NCBI GenBank assembly: GCA_004431415.1 | Contig: QPMI01000005.1 | Coordinates: forward strand, 310,001-374,000 | DNA length: 64,000 nucleotides | Source: Cyanophora paradoxa | Taxonomy: Eukaryota; Glaucocystophyceae; Cyanophorales; Cyanophoraceae | Reading direction: 5' to 3' | Part shown: one piece after another, positions 55,438 to 64,000 of the stretch | Numbering within the stretch: the first letter of the stretch is position 1 | How the letters are laid out: each line of letters opens with the position of its first letter | Made by a program: the position numbers and the translations under genes | The notes under the pieces: model-generated | Told to the model about the DNA's origin: nothing | What the model saw: only the letters and a program-made list of their open reading frames with translations | Databases searched by the model: none

Positions 55438-55682
55438 TTCGAATCGAAGTACGAAGGCGCGCGAGCGCGTGGAAGCAGCGAGGTGCACTCTAGCTGAACT
55501 AAAAGCGGGCGCGCCAGCGGCGAGCCCAGGATGCGACCCGGCTCGCCCCTGCGGCTATATACTTCGAATTGAAGTACGAAGGCGCGCGAGCGCGTGGAAG
55601 CAGCGAGGTGCACTCTAGCTGAACTAAAAGCGGGCGCGCCAGCGACGAGCCCAGGATGCGACCCGGCTCGCCCCTGCGGCTG
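55438..55682 (+). repeat. Two tandem copies of a ~122-bp unit
   Basis: The unit at 55438-55558 starts cgaatcgaagtacgaaggcg and runs through aggatgcgacccggctcgcc. It recurs at about 55564-55682 with only a few changes (gcggcgagccc against gcgacgagccc). Confidence 0.92.
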
Positions 55683-56462
55683 TCCGCTTCAGGAGGGCAC
55701 TGGCCCCCGCGAGGGCAGCGTATCCCGCCGTTAGCTCCAGCAGCGACGGGCCCTCCTTCTCCTGCGAGTATCATACATCAGAATTTTAATTTATTCGATG
55801 GCTCGGCGTCGAAGTAGATCAGACCGGCCAGGGCCAATGAAGCGGGTAGGAAGCTCGCGGGGCGAAGTGGACGCGGAAGAGGCGGCGTGCGGCGGCCGCG
55901 TCCCGCTCCAGCTCCCTCGCCGCTTGAGCGGGGTTCTGCATTAAATATTCCGGGGCATCAGAATATTAATGATCGTGGCCAGACCTGGAGTTAATCGTGG
56001 GGCGAGCAGGGGGACGGGCCTGGCAGCGGCTGACGAGGAAGAGGTGCAGAGGTAGATCAGAGTATTCCTGTGCATGTGTGTGGCGGGGCGATTAGCTGGC
56101 CGATGAGCACGGTGGAGGCGGTGTCGCGTGCGAGATTAGTGTGTCTAATCGTGCGCGCGGGATGCCCGTGCGGAGTGCAAGCTCGGCAGGGCAGGGAATG
56201 GCGAGTGTCGCTGTAGTTAGTCACCAAGATCCAGACTCTGGGTGTACCCGTCCAGATACGGCGTACCCCGACACGAATACAAGTGACCGCGGCGCTCTAA
56301 CTAGCCTAGGCGCCGTCGGTCCAGCAGCTCGAAGGCTGACATAATCTAGAGCCCTAGCGGCTCACAAATATAAATGAGCATCCGATAATGTCGGATGCGA
56401 CAACTCCTCCTCTCGGATCCCGCGTCCGCGCGGGTCTAAATAAATACAAATCGACCGGCCAT

Positions 56463-56595
56463 AGCTACTGCCGGGAATCGAAAAAAGACTCAGAGTCTGT
56501 CCGTGCCCGGCAACTGCCGGGAATAGAAAAGACGCCGAGCCCGGCTATGTACGTGTCCGGCGACTGCCGGGAATCGAAAAGACTGCCGCCCGGCA
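56463..56595 (+). repeat. Three copies of a ~55-bp unit with ctgccgggaat core
   Basis: Copies at about 56468, 56514 and 56563 share ctgccgggaat(c/a)gaaaa followed by gac words. They are spaced about 46-49 bp apart. Confidence 0.8.
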
Positions 56596-57330
56596 AGCGC
56601 CGGCGCGACTCCAGCGTGTAGTGCCCAGGGGGCGAGGTCCAACTTCGGGCCGGCGGCCCAGGCAAACCCGCACGAGGCGAGCGGTACGGAGACAGAAGCC
56701 GAGGGGGGCCCTGCCCTCATCGCGCAGCACGTTAGCCGCAAGAGCGCACGCTGCAACAGCAACGCGGGGCGTAGCGTCGCGATGGCGCTCGATAGCCCAC
56801 AGCAATATGCCCGTCCCAGCGCTTAGGGATATGCAGCCCGTCGTGCGACGCTGCCTAGGCACAAGCCGCGCTCCCACAGCAATTGCACGGCATCGAATCG
56901 GGGACCCCGACGGCGGTGGAGCTAGGGATCTCCAGGGCGAGGCTAGGCGCCGCCCACAGGGCTCAAACCACCGTCACTCGTGACGGCAGGTGCCCTGCCC
57001 GACCCGTGCATGCACGTCCATTGCGAGGGGGACGTGACCCTCCCAGGCGAACTGCCACCGAGCGTCCCGGTGCAGAGCCCTGAATGGGGGAATTTTTGCG
57101 TCCCCAGTCGTCGTACCCGGAGTGGGATCCGGCGTAACGACCGCCTGCGTGTACCCCACCGGCGCAAGGCGCGCCCTGGTACACCGCCAGGTCTTACACG
57201 GAGGGGGAATGGACATCCCCTGTCGCTGTACCCGAGGCAGAACTCGGCGTCACAGCCGCCTACCGACCCTTCTGCAGACGCGAGGCGCGTCCTAGGGCTC
57301 GGCTAGGTCTTCGGAGGGCCCCAGCCCTGT

Positions 57331-57462
57331 CACCGTGCCGAGCTGTGCTCAAGGCCACCGGCCGCCCGCGGCTCATCCAATTTGCCCGGGTCTTTACAAG
57401 GGACTCGCACCCTGTCACCGCGCCGAGCTGTGCTCAAGGCTGACGGCCGCCCGCAGCCTCTT
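57331..57462 (+). repeat. Direct repeat pair of ~48 bp
   Basis: Segments at about 57331-57376 and 57413-57460 share the cctgtcaccg and gccgagctgtgctcaagg words and a gccgcccgc end. They lie just outside the retrotransposon coding end and could be LTR-internal repeats. Confidence 0.7.
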
Positions 57463-57539
57463 CTCTCGGCTCGGGGCTTTCGCGTTGTGCGCGGGGCTCT
57501 GAGGCCCGTCGATCCAGCCCGCCTCGGGCGATCTCTTGC

Positions 57540-59152
57540 TCAGCGCTGCCAAGGGGCTAGCGCAGCCGCTCTCATGTCCTTGCCCTCGCGTGGGGTCGGG
57601 ACGCGGCTCGGAGCCGGCTTTCCCTTAAGCCGCTCCCGCCGGAGCCGCCGGCGCTGCGGCCGCGGCAGCCGGCCCACCCGCCGCCTTGGGCCGCCCTCGG
57701 CCGGCCGTGCAGGCGCGTTCGCGTCTCGCACGCGGAACGGGATCATGCAGTCGATATGCACGATCGTCTCACGGGTGTCGCGCGCCTTCTGGCGGCCGGC
57801 GCCCACCGCGCCGTAGGGCCGCGCAAGGCCACGTACGACGTACGTGTACCCGCCCGGGTGCACGCTCATGACGGTGAAAGGGCCGACCCAGGAGTTGAAC
57901 AACCCCTTGTCACGGTCGCCCAGCCAGCACAGGACTTTGTCGCCCACGCCGAAGCGGCGGCGGTCCGGCAGGTCACCCGTCCGGTGCACCATTTGGCGGC
58001 GGTACCAGCGGCGGTACTCGCGCACTGCAGCCTCGCGGCTCTTCGCGGAACGCACTACGATTGACACGTAGTCGGCGTAGCTAAGGGTGTCGAGCATCTC
58101 GACCCCGAAGCGCACGTCCGCGGGCAGCGTGAGCTCGTGCCCCAGGTGCAGGAGCGCGGGCGAGTAGCCCGTGGCCGCGTGCACGGTCGTGCGGAGCGCC
58201 AGCTGCACCTCGTGCACGTGCTGGTCCCACTCGTGCATCGGCTCGCGCTCGGCGCGGCACGCCGCGTGGAGCAGCGTCTTCACGACGCCCCCAGCCGCTC
58301 TACCAGCCCATTCGTCGAATGGTGGTACGCAGCGGCGTAAATGAAACGAGTCCCGAGCTTCCGGAAGTACTCGTTGAACGGGCCGCCCTTCAGGCTGGAC
58401 CCGTTGTCCATGAGGAGGCGCAGCGGCACGCCCTCATTCGAGACGAAGTCTCGGCCCATTTCGAGCATGGACCAGCCGTCCAGGTCGGCTTTCGGGTACA
58501 GCCGCGTGTACTTGTCCCACGCGTTCACCCAGGCAACCAAATACCGGTTGCCGCGCGGCGTCGGGTCAAGGTGGAACACGTCCACCTGCCACAAGTCATT
58601 CCGGCCCTCGGCCTCGATGACTGCGATCGCGGTTCGCCGCGGCTTCACAGCCTTGGCGAACTGGCAGCAATGGCAGCTCCGCACGTAGCGAGCGACTGCC
58701 GCAAGCATGCCCGGCCACCAGAACCTCAGCAGGATCCGGCGGGCGACGATCGAGGCGCCGCGGTGGCCCCACCCATCGTGGTACGCGTACAGGACGCGGT
58801 CCTGCCAGGACTCAGGCAGGACGGGCACGAAGCGCCCGTGGGGCGCGGCCGGGCGGCGGACGAGCACGCCGTCTGTGTCCACGTCAAATTTCTGGGCGAA
58901 TTTGACGAAGGCCGCCTTGGCCTGACTGCAGAGGTAGCAGTCGCCCGTCTGGCAGGAGGCGCGCGTGCAGCGCGCCTCGTTCACGCCGTTCTCGTGCCAG
59001 GAGAACAGCTTGCGGCACAGCGAGTCCGCCTTCTGCGCAGCGAGCAGCCGGACTCGCCGCGCGGGGAACATGTGGCGCAGGGCCTCGGGCAGGGGCCCGT
59101 CAAGGGAAGGCGGCGGCGCGCAATCCCAGGTGTCCTGGACCAGCTCCAGCAA
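57540..59152 (-). CDS. Retrotransposon integrase
   Basis: The N-terminal HHCC finger (YHDGWGHRGAS...CHCCQFAK) is followed by the DDE core: WQVDVFHLDPTPRGNRYLV, RLLMDNGSSLKG and HHSTNGLVERL. A break near 58290 (five C on the plus strand) shifts the frame before KTLLHAACRAEREPMHEWDQ. The C-terminal part has a GPFTVMSVHPGGYTYVV segment typical of the Ty3/gypsy integrase tail. The stop is at 57540. Confidence 0.88.
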
Positions 59153-60469
59153 GCGCGGCTTGCGGCGGTCTCGGACCTCGCCCAGCTCAGGGCCAGGGGC
59201 GATGGCGCTGGACGAGAGGAGCTCCCGTTCCAGGCCGCGGCTGGGCCGCCGCTCGAGCCGGCGTCGCCGCTCGAGGGCGCCTCAGGGGCAGCCGGCGGCT
59301 CAGATGAGCCCGCTGTCGCCGCAGTGGTCGACGCAGCCGCGGAGGACGACGCCGCCGGGGCGCCGCCCTCGGGCCCCTCGTCGGGATCGTCCTGACGGGG
59401 GTACAGCGGCGGGCCGCAGCGCCAGTGGCGCGGGTTGTCGGCCTTGCGGGGCGTCTTGCCCCGGCGCGGGGCCTCAGGCGGACGCTGGTCGCGCGGCAGG
59501 GGCGCGACAGGCCCCTCGTAGCGCCGCGGTCCCGACGGGAGCCGGCGGCGTACGCGATCGAGGAGGGTAACGGGAACCCGTCCTCGTCGAGCTCAAGCTC
59601 GGACGCCTCGCGCGGGCCTCAGGCCCGGCACGGGCGGGCGACCTCGCCATCGGAGCCCAGCTCCATGGGGTCGGCCTCGGGAGCCGGCGGTGGGCTCGGA
59701 GAGCGCGGGGCCGGCGGCAGGCCCTGCTCGACAGCGAGGCGGTGCCACTCGTCAACCTCCTGCCGCATCGCGGCCCAGGTGGTCGGCTTGCGGCCGCGCC
59801 GGGTCGGCGGGCCGGCCTGCGGCAGCTGCAGGGCTGCGGGCAGGGGCGCCTCCTGCCCAGCGGCAGGGGCTCGGGGTTCGGGCGGCGCCGGGGCCCCCTG
59901 GGGCTCGTCTTCGGCGTCCGCCGGCGCGGCTCTGGGCGCGCGCTCGGAGCGGGAGACGGGCTCATCGTCGGAGCCCTCTCGGAAGGCCTCAGGCGGCGCG
60001 CGCGTCCGGCGTGGACGCGGCCCCTGGGCGGGCTGGACGTCTCGCCTCGCGGCGGGAGCGCCCTCGAAGGCGAGCTGGCGCCGGAGACGGGCCTGTCGCC
60101 TCGCGACGAGGATCTCCGCCCGACTCGGCGGGGCCGCCGGCGTTTCGGCCTCGGCGGGCCCAGGCGCATGGGCGGGGCCCGGCAGCGCGGCCTCGTCCGG
60201 CTCATCCGCCAGCTCGGTCAGGCGGGGGCCCGGCGGGGCTTCCACGGCAACCCGGGCGTCCGCAGCGCCCTCGGCGCCCAGAGCGACTGCAAACAGCGGC
60301 AGCGGCTCATCGAGGTCGCCGGGCTGGGGCACGCCATGCCCCGCAGCGCCAGCCAGCGCGTCAGGCGCGGCTGAGCTGCCGTCGGCGCCGCCAGGGGCGA
60401 GAACCGGGTGGTTCAACGGGGGCCGCGAGCAGGCGTCGGGCCCTCCGTTATTGCGCCCCGCGCGGTACT
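59153..60469 (-). other. Proline/alanine-rich linker between RNase H and integrase
   Basis: The minus-strand frame after RNase H (...AGRNNGGPDACSRPPLNHPV) continues for about 250 residues of Pro/Ala/Arg low complexity with no recognised domain. The plus strand also has a 510-codon open frame here that is a composition artefact. The linker is unusually long for a Ty3/gypsy polyprotein. Confidence 0.6.
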
Positions 60470-61763
60470 CTACGACGAAGTCGTAGGACTGCAGGAGGAG
60501 GGACCAGCGTCCCAGCCTCCCAGAGGTCGCCTCGCGCGAGCGCAGCCACTGGAGCGCTTGGTGGTCCGTCCGGACCAGGAACTGGGGCCCTCCAAGAGGA
60601 AGTGCCGCCAGTATTTTATTGCCCATACAACCGCCAAGCACTCGAGCTCGGTGGCGGTGTAATTCCGCTCAGCGGGCGCCAGCGTTCGGCTGATGAACGC
60701 GATGGGCCGCTCACGGGCGGGCGAGCCGCCGTCGGACTGCGACAGGATCGCGCCGATGGCGTACGTCGACGCGTCGGTCGACAGGATGAAGGGCCGCTCG
60801 AAATCCGGGTACCCGAGTACCAGATCCTCGAGCAGGGCAGCCTTCAGCGCCTCGAAGGCGGCTTGGTGGACCTCGGTCCATTGCCACACGGCGTCCCGAA
60901 GCAGCAGGCGCTGCAAAGGGTGGGTGACACGGGCAAACCCGTTCACGAACCGCCGGTAGTACCCGGCCAAGCCCAGGAACGACCTCAATTGGTCAGCGTT
61001 CGCTGGCGGCGGGTACTGGCGAATGAACGCCAGCTTCGCGGGTCCTGGCGGATCCCCTCGGCCGAGACGAGGTGCCCGAGCAGGGCAACCTCAGCCACCC
61101 CGAAGCGGCACTTGGAGGGCTTCAGGCGCAAGTTCGCCGGCATGATTGCGCGGAACAAGGCCTCGAGGTCCAGCAGGTGCTGGGGCACGCTCGGCGAGAA
61201 CACCGTTATATCGTCGATATAAGCGGTGACGCAAGTCGTGAGCAGGGGGCCGAGGATGGCGGTCACGGCGCGCGAGAAGGCGGCCGGCCCGTTGGTCACG
61301 CCAAACGGGGTCACGCGCCACTCGTAGTGGCCCAGGGCACCACGAAGGCCGTGTACTGCCGGGACGCAGGGTCCAGCGGCAGCTGCCAGAAGCCCGCCGT
61401 CGCGTCGACGGTCGAGAAGATCATGGACCCCCGCAGGCGGTCCAGCTGATCGTCGATCCGCGGCAGCGGAAAGACGTCGCGCTCGGTGATTGCATTTAAG
61501 CGTCGGTAATCGACGCAGAACCGCCAGGTGCCGTCCTTCTTAGGAGCGAGCACGACCGGCGAGCCGTAGGCGGCTTGCGAGGGCTGGATCAAGCCCAGCT
61601 CAAGGAGCCGCTTTATTTCAGCACGGGCGAAGGCCTCGGCGTGCGGGCTTACACGCCGCGGGGCGTGAAGACGGGCAGCCGTGAGGTCAATCGGATCACG
61701 TGCTCGTAGTGGAGGAGGTTGGCCGTGCCCTCGGTGGCCGTGACCGAGTCGGCGAACGCGCAC
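60470..61763 (-). CDS. Retrotransposon reverse transcriptase-RNase H region
   Basis: RT starts near 61680 (FARAEIKRLLELGLIQPS), with the palm motifs KKDGTWRFCVDYR, DATAGFWQLPL and YIDD, and runs through LKPSKCRFGVAEVALLGHLV. RNase H follows: YYRRFVNGFARVTHPLQRLL, ILSTDASTYAIGA, NYTATELECLAVVWAIKYWR, TDHQALQWLRS. Three single-base breaks lie at about 61333, 61040 and 60587. Catalytic Asp residues are intact either side of the breaks. Confidence 0.88.
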
Positions 61764-62949
61764 GAATAGCGCTTGAGCAGAGCCTCGAGCTCGGCGCGTT
61801 CAGCAGTGCTCATCGCCGGATGCGAGCCGCATTCCGGGATTTTAGCACGTGCTCGGTTCCACTCCTCCTCTTCGGAAGACGACGTCCCCGTCGTTTCCGG
61901 AGGCGCCCGCGGGGGCCGCCATGGGAGGGTCCAGGCGCTGGGCCCGGAGGGCGGCTCGCAGCGGCGCCTTGCCCTTGTCCCTGCCGCGCGCGGCAGAGGA
62001 CTCGGCTGCAGAAGGCGCGCCCGGCGCGTCCGTGGTACGGACGGAGCAGCCAGGGCCGTCCAGCGGCGCTGGTGCCGTCGCGGGGCGGGCAGCAGCTGTG
62101 CTCGGCGCAGGCGCCGGCTGCTCGGCTGCGTCGGCAGCGAGATTTATTTGATCCCCGGAGGGATTGGTTGGGACTACGTTAGCCCCTTGACGCGCAACGC
62201 GCGCCGCGCGGGCGCGGCGGCGTGCGGCGCGCTCGGCGCGGCGGGCCGGCCGGGTTCGTTCACGCTCCTCTGGGAGGTCCAACCCGGGTACCGACGTCGC
62301 GCTCGAGCTCCGAGTCGGTGTCGGACGACACCGGCTCATCGTGGAGCGCGAGGCCCTCCATCGTGACGATGGGGACCTCATGGCCCTCGTCGTCGTCGTC
62401 GCGCATCATGCGGACAAACAGCGGAGGTGCGCTCGGCGCAGGCTCCTGCCGGTGGCTGCAGTCGCATCGGACTGCCGGGCGGCGGGTGCCGCAAAGATAG
62501 GCCCCGGGGCAGGGTGCTGGGCGTCGGCGCGCCCTCAGCTGCCATATAAGCCGCGGCCGTTCGATTGGCCCGGCGACGCATCGAGCGGAAGCCTTGGCCC
62601 CGTTTAGGGTAAAAGGCTCGCAGCGTGCGGATGAAAGTATCGGCGACTGCGCGCACGGGCGCATCGTCTGGTGGCGGGTCATACCCGAAGTCGCCGGGCG
62701 GCAGGTTGTTAGCCTCCGCCACCGCAACAACGGCCCCTGCTGGCAGCAGGACGGGCTCATTGGCGGGATTTAATAGCCGCACATGCAGGCTGCCGCCCGC
62801 GGCTGGGCGCCGGTGCAGCTGGTGGGGCGCGAGTACCCCGAGCGCCGACAAGGAGTCGGGCGCCGGCCCGACGGCGAGCGTCGGAGCCTGGTCCGCAGGC
62901 GGCGCAGGGCCGTCAATCACGCAGCGGACCATCCACTCGCGCGCGTCCT

Positions 62950-63453
62950 TCAGGACGACAGGGCGAAGGACCCGGACAAGGAGAGGCCCCTTCGTTTGTC
63001 CGGGCAGCAAAAAGGGATCACGTGGGGGCGGAATTGCGCGTCGCGCGCGTGCAGGCACCAGCCAGAGCTGGTCGTGTCTATCCGCCCCTCGACCATCATG
63101 ATCGTGCCGATGCCCACGAGCAGGTCGGCATTGGGGCCCAGGGAGCCGTCGGGGACGACGTACACGGCCCGCGAGACGTACACGTCACCGAAGCGCAGCA
63201 CGACGTGCGCGATTTCGGCCGTGATCGTGGCGTGGTGCAGGAAGGCCCTCAGGACCTTCACGCCCGTGTACCGGGTGCCCGGGGGCATGTGGCGCTTCTC
63301 GCCAACTTCGCCCATAGCGCCGGTGTCAAAGAGGATTTGGACACGCGTGCTAGCGCCGAGAGTGCCGTCGGCATTCAGGGCGTAGACGAATCCTGGGCAC
63401 TGCAGCTGCAGGCGCCGGAAATCGTGCGGGCGGCCCGAGATCCCATCGATCAC
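62950..63453 (-). CDS. Retrotransposon aspartic protease segment
   Basis: The frame encodes LQCPGFVYALNADGTLG followed by ILFDTGAMG, the D-T/S-G active-site loop of retropepsins, then HVVLRFGDVYVSRAVYVVPD and LLVGIGTIMMVEGRID, the flap and second-half strands. A frame break near 63009-63013 (a run of five A on the plus strand) separates it from the downstream linker, which continues PLLVRVLRPVVLKDAREWMV in another frame. Confidence 0.8.
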   Translation of the reverse strand: MIDGISGRPHDFRRLQLQCPGFVYALNADGTLGASTRVQILFDTGAMGEVGEKRHMPPGTRYTGVKVLRAFLHHATITAEIAHVVLRFGDVYVSRAVYVVPDGSLGPNADLLVGIGTIMMVEGRIDTTSSGWCLHARDAQFRPHVIPFCCPDKRRGLSLSGSFALSS

Positions 63454-63917
63454 ATGCGCAATCGGGATAGGGGCGTTGAGGCCGCCGGGCGGGGCGCCTT
63501 CGGGGGACTCCGGGACCGCGAGGTCCGACGGACGGTCCGGGCCGTACCCGGTGAGGTCACCAGGGTCGGCGGCGGCGTGGGGAAGTGCAGCGACGAGCGC
63601 TGCCGGCTGTTGCTGGCGTGCAACGCCGCGGACCGACTCTGCGGGGCTGCAGAGGTTTTCCGGTCCGGCCCGTCCGTGAGGGGCTGCGGCTCCCTGGTCG
63701 CAGCCGCCATGACGCTTTCGGCAATAGACCGCGGCTGCAGTGCAGCGCGCGTCGCGAAGTCGTCCTCGCCTTCATCGTCCCCGTAGACACGGAGGACGGC
63801 ACGGGCGCCAGGACGGCAGCGGCCCTCGGCCTGGCGCGCCTGGGCCTGCCCGATCAGCCGGAGCAGCTCGGATTCGATCCGATCGAACTGTTCCAAGCTG
63901 GAACGGCCGCAGCCCAA
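63454..63917 (-). CDS. Retrotransposon gag-side segment, partial
   Basis: This is an open frame upstream of the protease: MGCGRSSLEQFDRIESELLR, then IGQAQARQAEGRCRPG and a Ser/Pro/Arg-rich tail. No zinc knuckle is seen. It may be the end of gag or a linker; the rest of gag would lie beyond the right edge. Confidence 0.5.
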
Positions 63918-64000
63918 ATCGTCGCTGCGACGTTAAGGGCCGCCCACGAGGCGCCGCTGGGCAGCGTCGTGCCCGGAAGATTGTGACCGGCGGCGGTCGC

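Larger units (their letters stand above)
55683..57539. other. 3' flank of the retrotransposon: repeats, possible LTR not resolved
   Basis: No gene is seen. There are three copies of an actgccgggaat(c/a)gaaaa word at about 56468-56580. Two related segments starting tgtcaccg(t/c)gccgagctgt lie at about 57331 and 57413, and diverged duplicates lie at 57090-57190 and 57215-57310. The 3' LTR of the minus-strand element would have to lie here. Its partner is outside the window, so its ends cannot be defined. Confidence 0.5.
57540..64000 (-). mobile_element. Ty3/gypsy-type LTR retrotransposon, gag-side end outside window, frameshifted
   Basis: On the minus strand the order is a gag-like/linker region, aspartic protease, reverse transcriptase, RNase H, long linker, integrase. 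RT-RH before INT is the Ty3/gypsy order. Protease: FDTGAMG near 63320. RT: APKKDGTWRFCVDYRRLN, FSTVDATAGFWQLPL and AYIDDITVF (catalytic YIDD near 61215). RNase H: FILSTDASTYAIGAILSQ. Integrase: YHDGWGH...CHCC zinc finger, WQVDVFHLD, LLMDNGSS and the E in STNGLVERL. At least five single-base frame breaks interrupt the reading (about 63010, 61333, 61040, 60587, 58290), mostly in short homopolymers. The copy is therefore inactive or the sequence has indel errors. The coding end is a stop at 57540. Confidence 0.92.

Noticed and set aside
55438-55682. CRISPR array or LTR pair
   Set aside because: Only two adjacent copies with no spacers; adjacent tandem copies cannot be the two LTRs of the downstream element.
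59690-61222. 510-codon open frame on the plus strand over the retrotransposon
   Set aside because: It is antisense to clear RT, RNase H and linker sequence and consists of Arg/Gly/Ala low complexity, which high GC content produces.

Overview
This is nuclear DNA from a eukaryote, most likely a flagellated unicellular alga. It is very GC-rich, and almost every gene is cut into many short exons by introns of about 50-300 bp that end in (C)GCAG. Gene content is typical of a protist with cilia, peroxisomes and an endomembrane system: TMEM17-like transition-zone protein, polycystin channel, SK-type K+ channels, VPS33, TIM22, cyclin H and a peroxisomal CoA ligase. The LRR style, intron style and GC content recall pelagophytes (Aureococcus/Pelagomonas-like stramenopiles) or haptophytes. 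I cannot separate these without a database search.

Layout. 1-11037 (+): 3' part of a hybrid GAF histidine kinase with AT-richer introns. 12707-13645 (+): TIM22. 14148-14895 (-): TMEM17-like. 15400-16602 (+): ZNF830-like zinc finger. 17076-17604: truncated duplicate of the VPS33 5' end. 17828-19211 (+): LRR-coiled coil-RING protein. 19744-23703 (-): VPS33. 23736-25796 (+): 2OG-Fe(II) oxygenase. 26248-27888 (-): cyclin H. 28207-29289 (+): LRR paralogue with a stop codon. 29525-32897 and 33639-36450 (-): tandem SK-type K+ channels. 36924-40000 (+): 4CL-like acyl-CoA ligase. 40063-41153 (-): polyprenol/steroid reductase. 41282-41851 (+): small unknown gene. 42077-43829 (-): possible axonemal protein. 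44140-48362 (+): polycystin-2-like channel. 48621-50727 (-): F-box/LRR-like protein. 51096-53668 (+): three-module glutaredoxin. 53.7-57.5 kb: repeats and no gene. 57540 to the right edge (-): degenerate Ty3/gypsy-type retrotransposon.

Genes alternate in strand almost perfectly, so most are head-to-head or tail-to-tail with little space between. Functionally they are independent housekeeping and signalling genes, not an operon. Several ciliary or membrane-signalling genes lie close together (TMEM17, SK channels, polycystin, a PG-rich protein), but nothing in the sequence shows that they are co-regulated.

The most unusual signals are in the introns. Copies of exon ends together with their 5' splice sites recur inside the same introns. 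A sense-strand GTACCCC motif and poly-C tracts pervade the GC-rich introns. tRNA T-arm/B-box-like fragments sit in introns, sometimes exactly at the 5' splice site. GC-AG introns are very frequent (7 of 19 in the CoA ligase). Exon coordinates given below were read by eye from reading frame, splice signals and family conservation. Single-base lesions in homopolymers (retrotransposon, glutaredoxin) may partly be sequencing errors.
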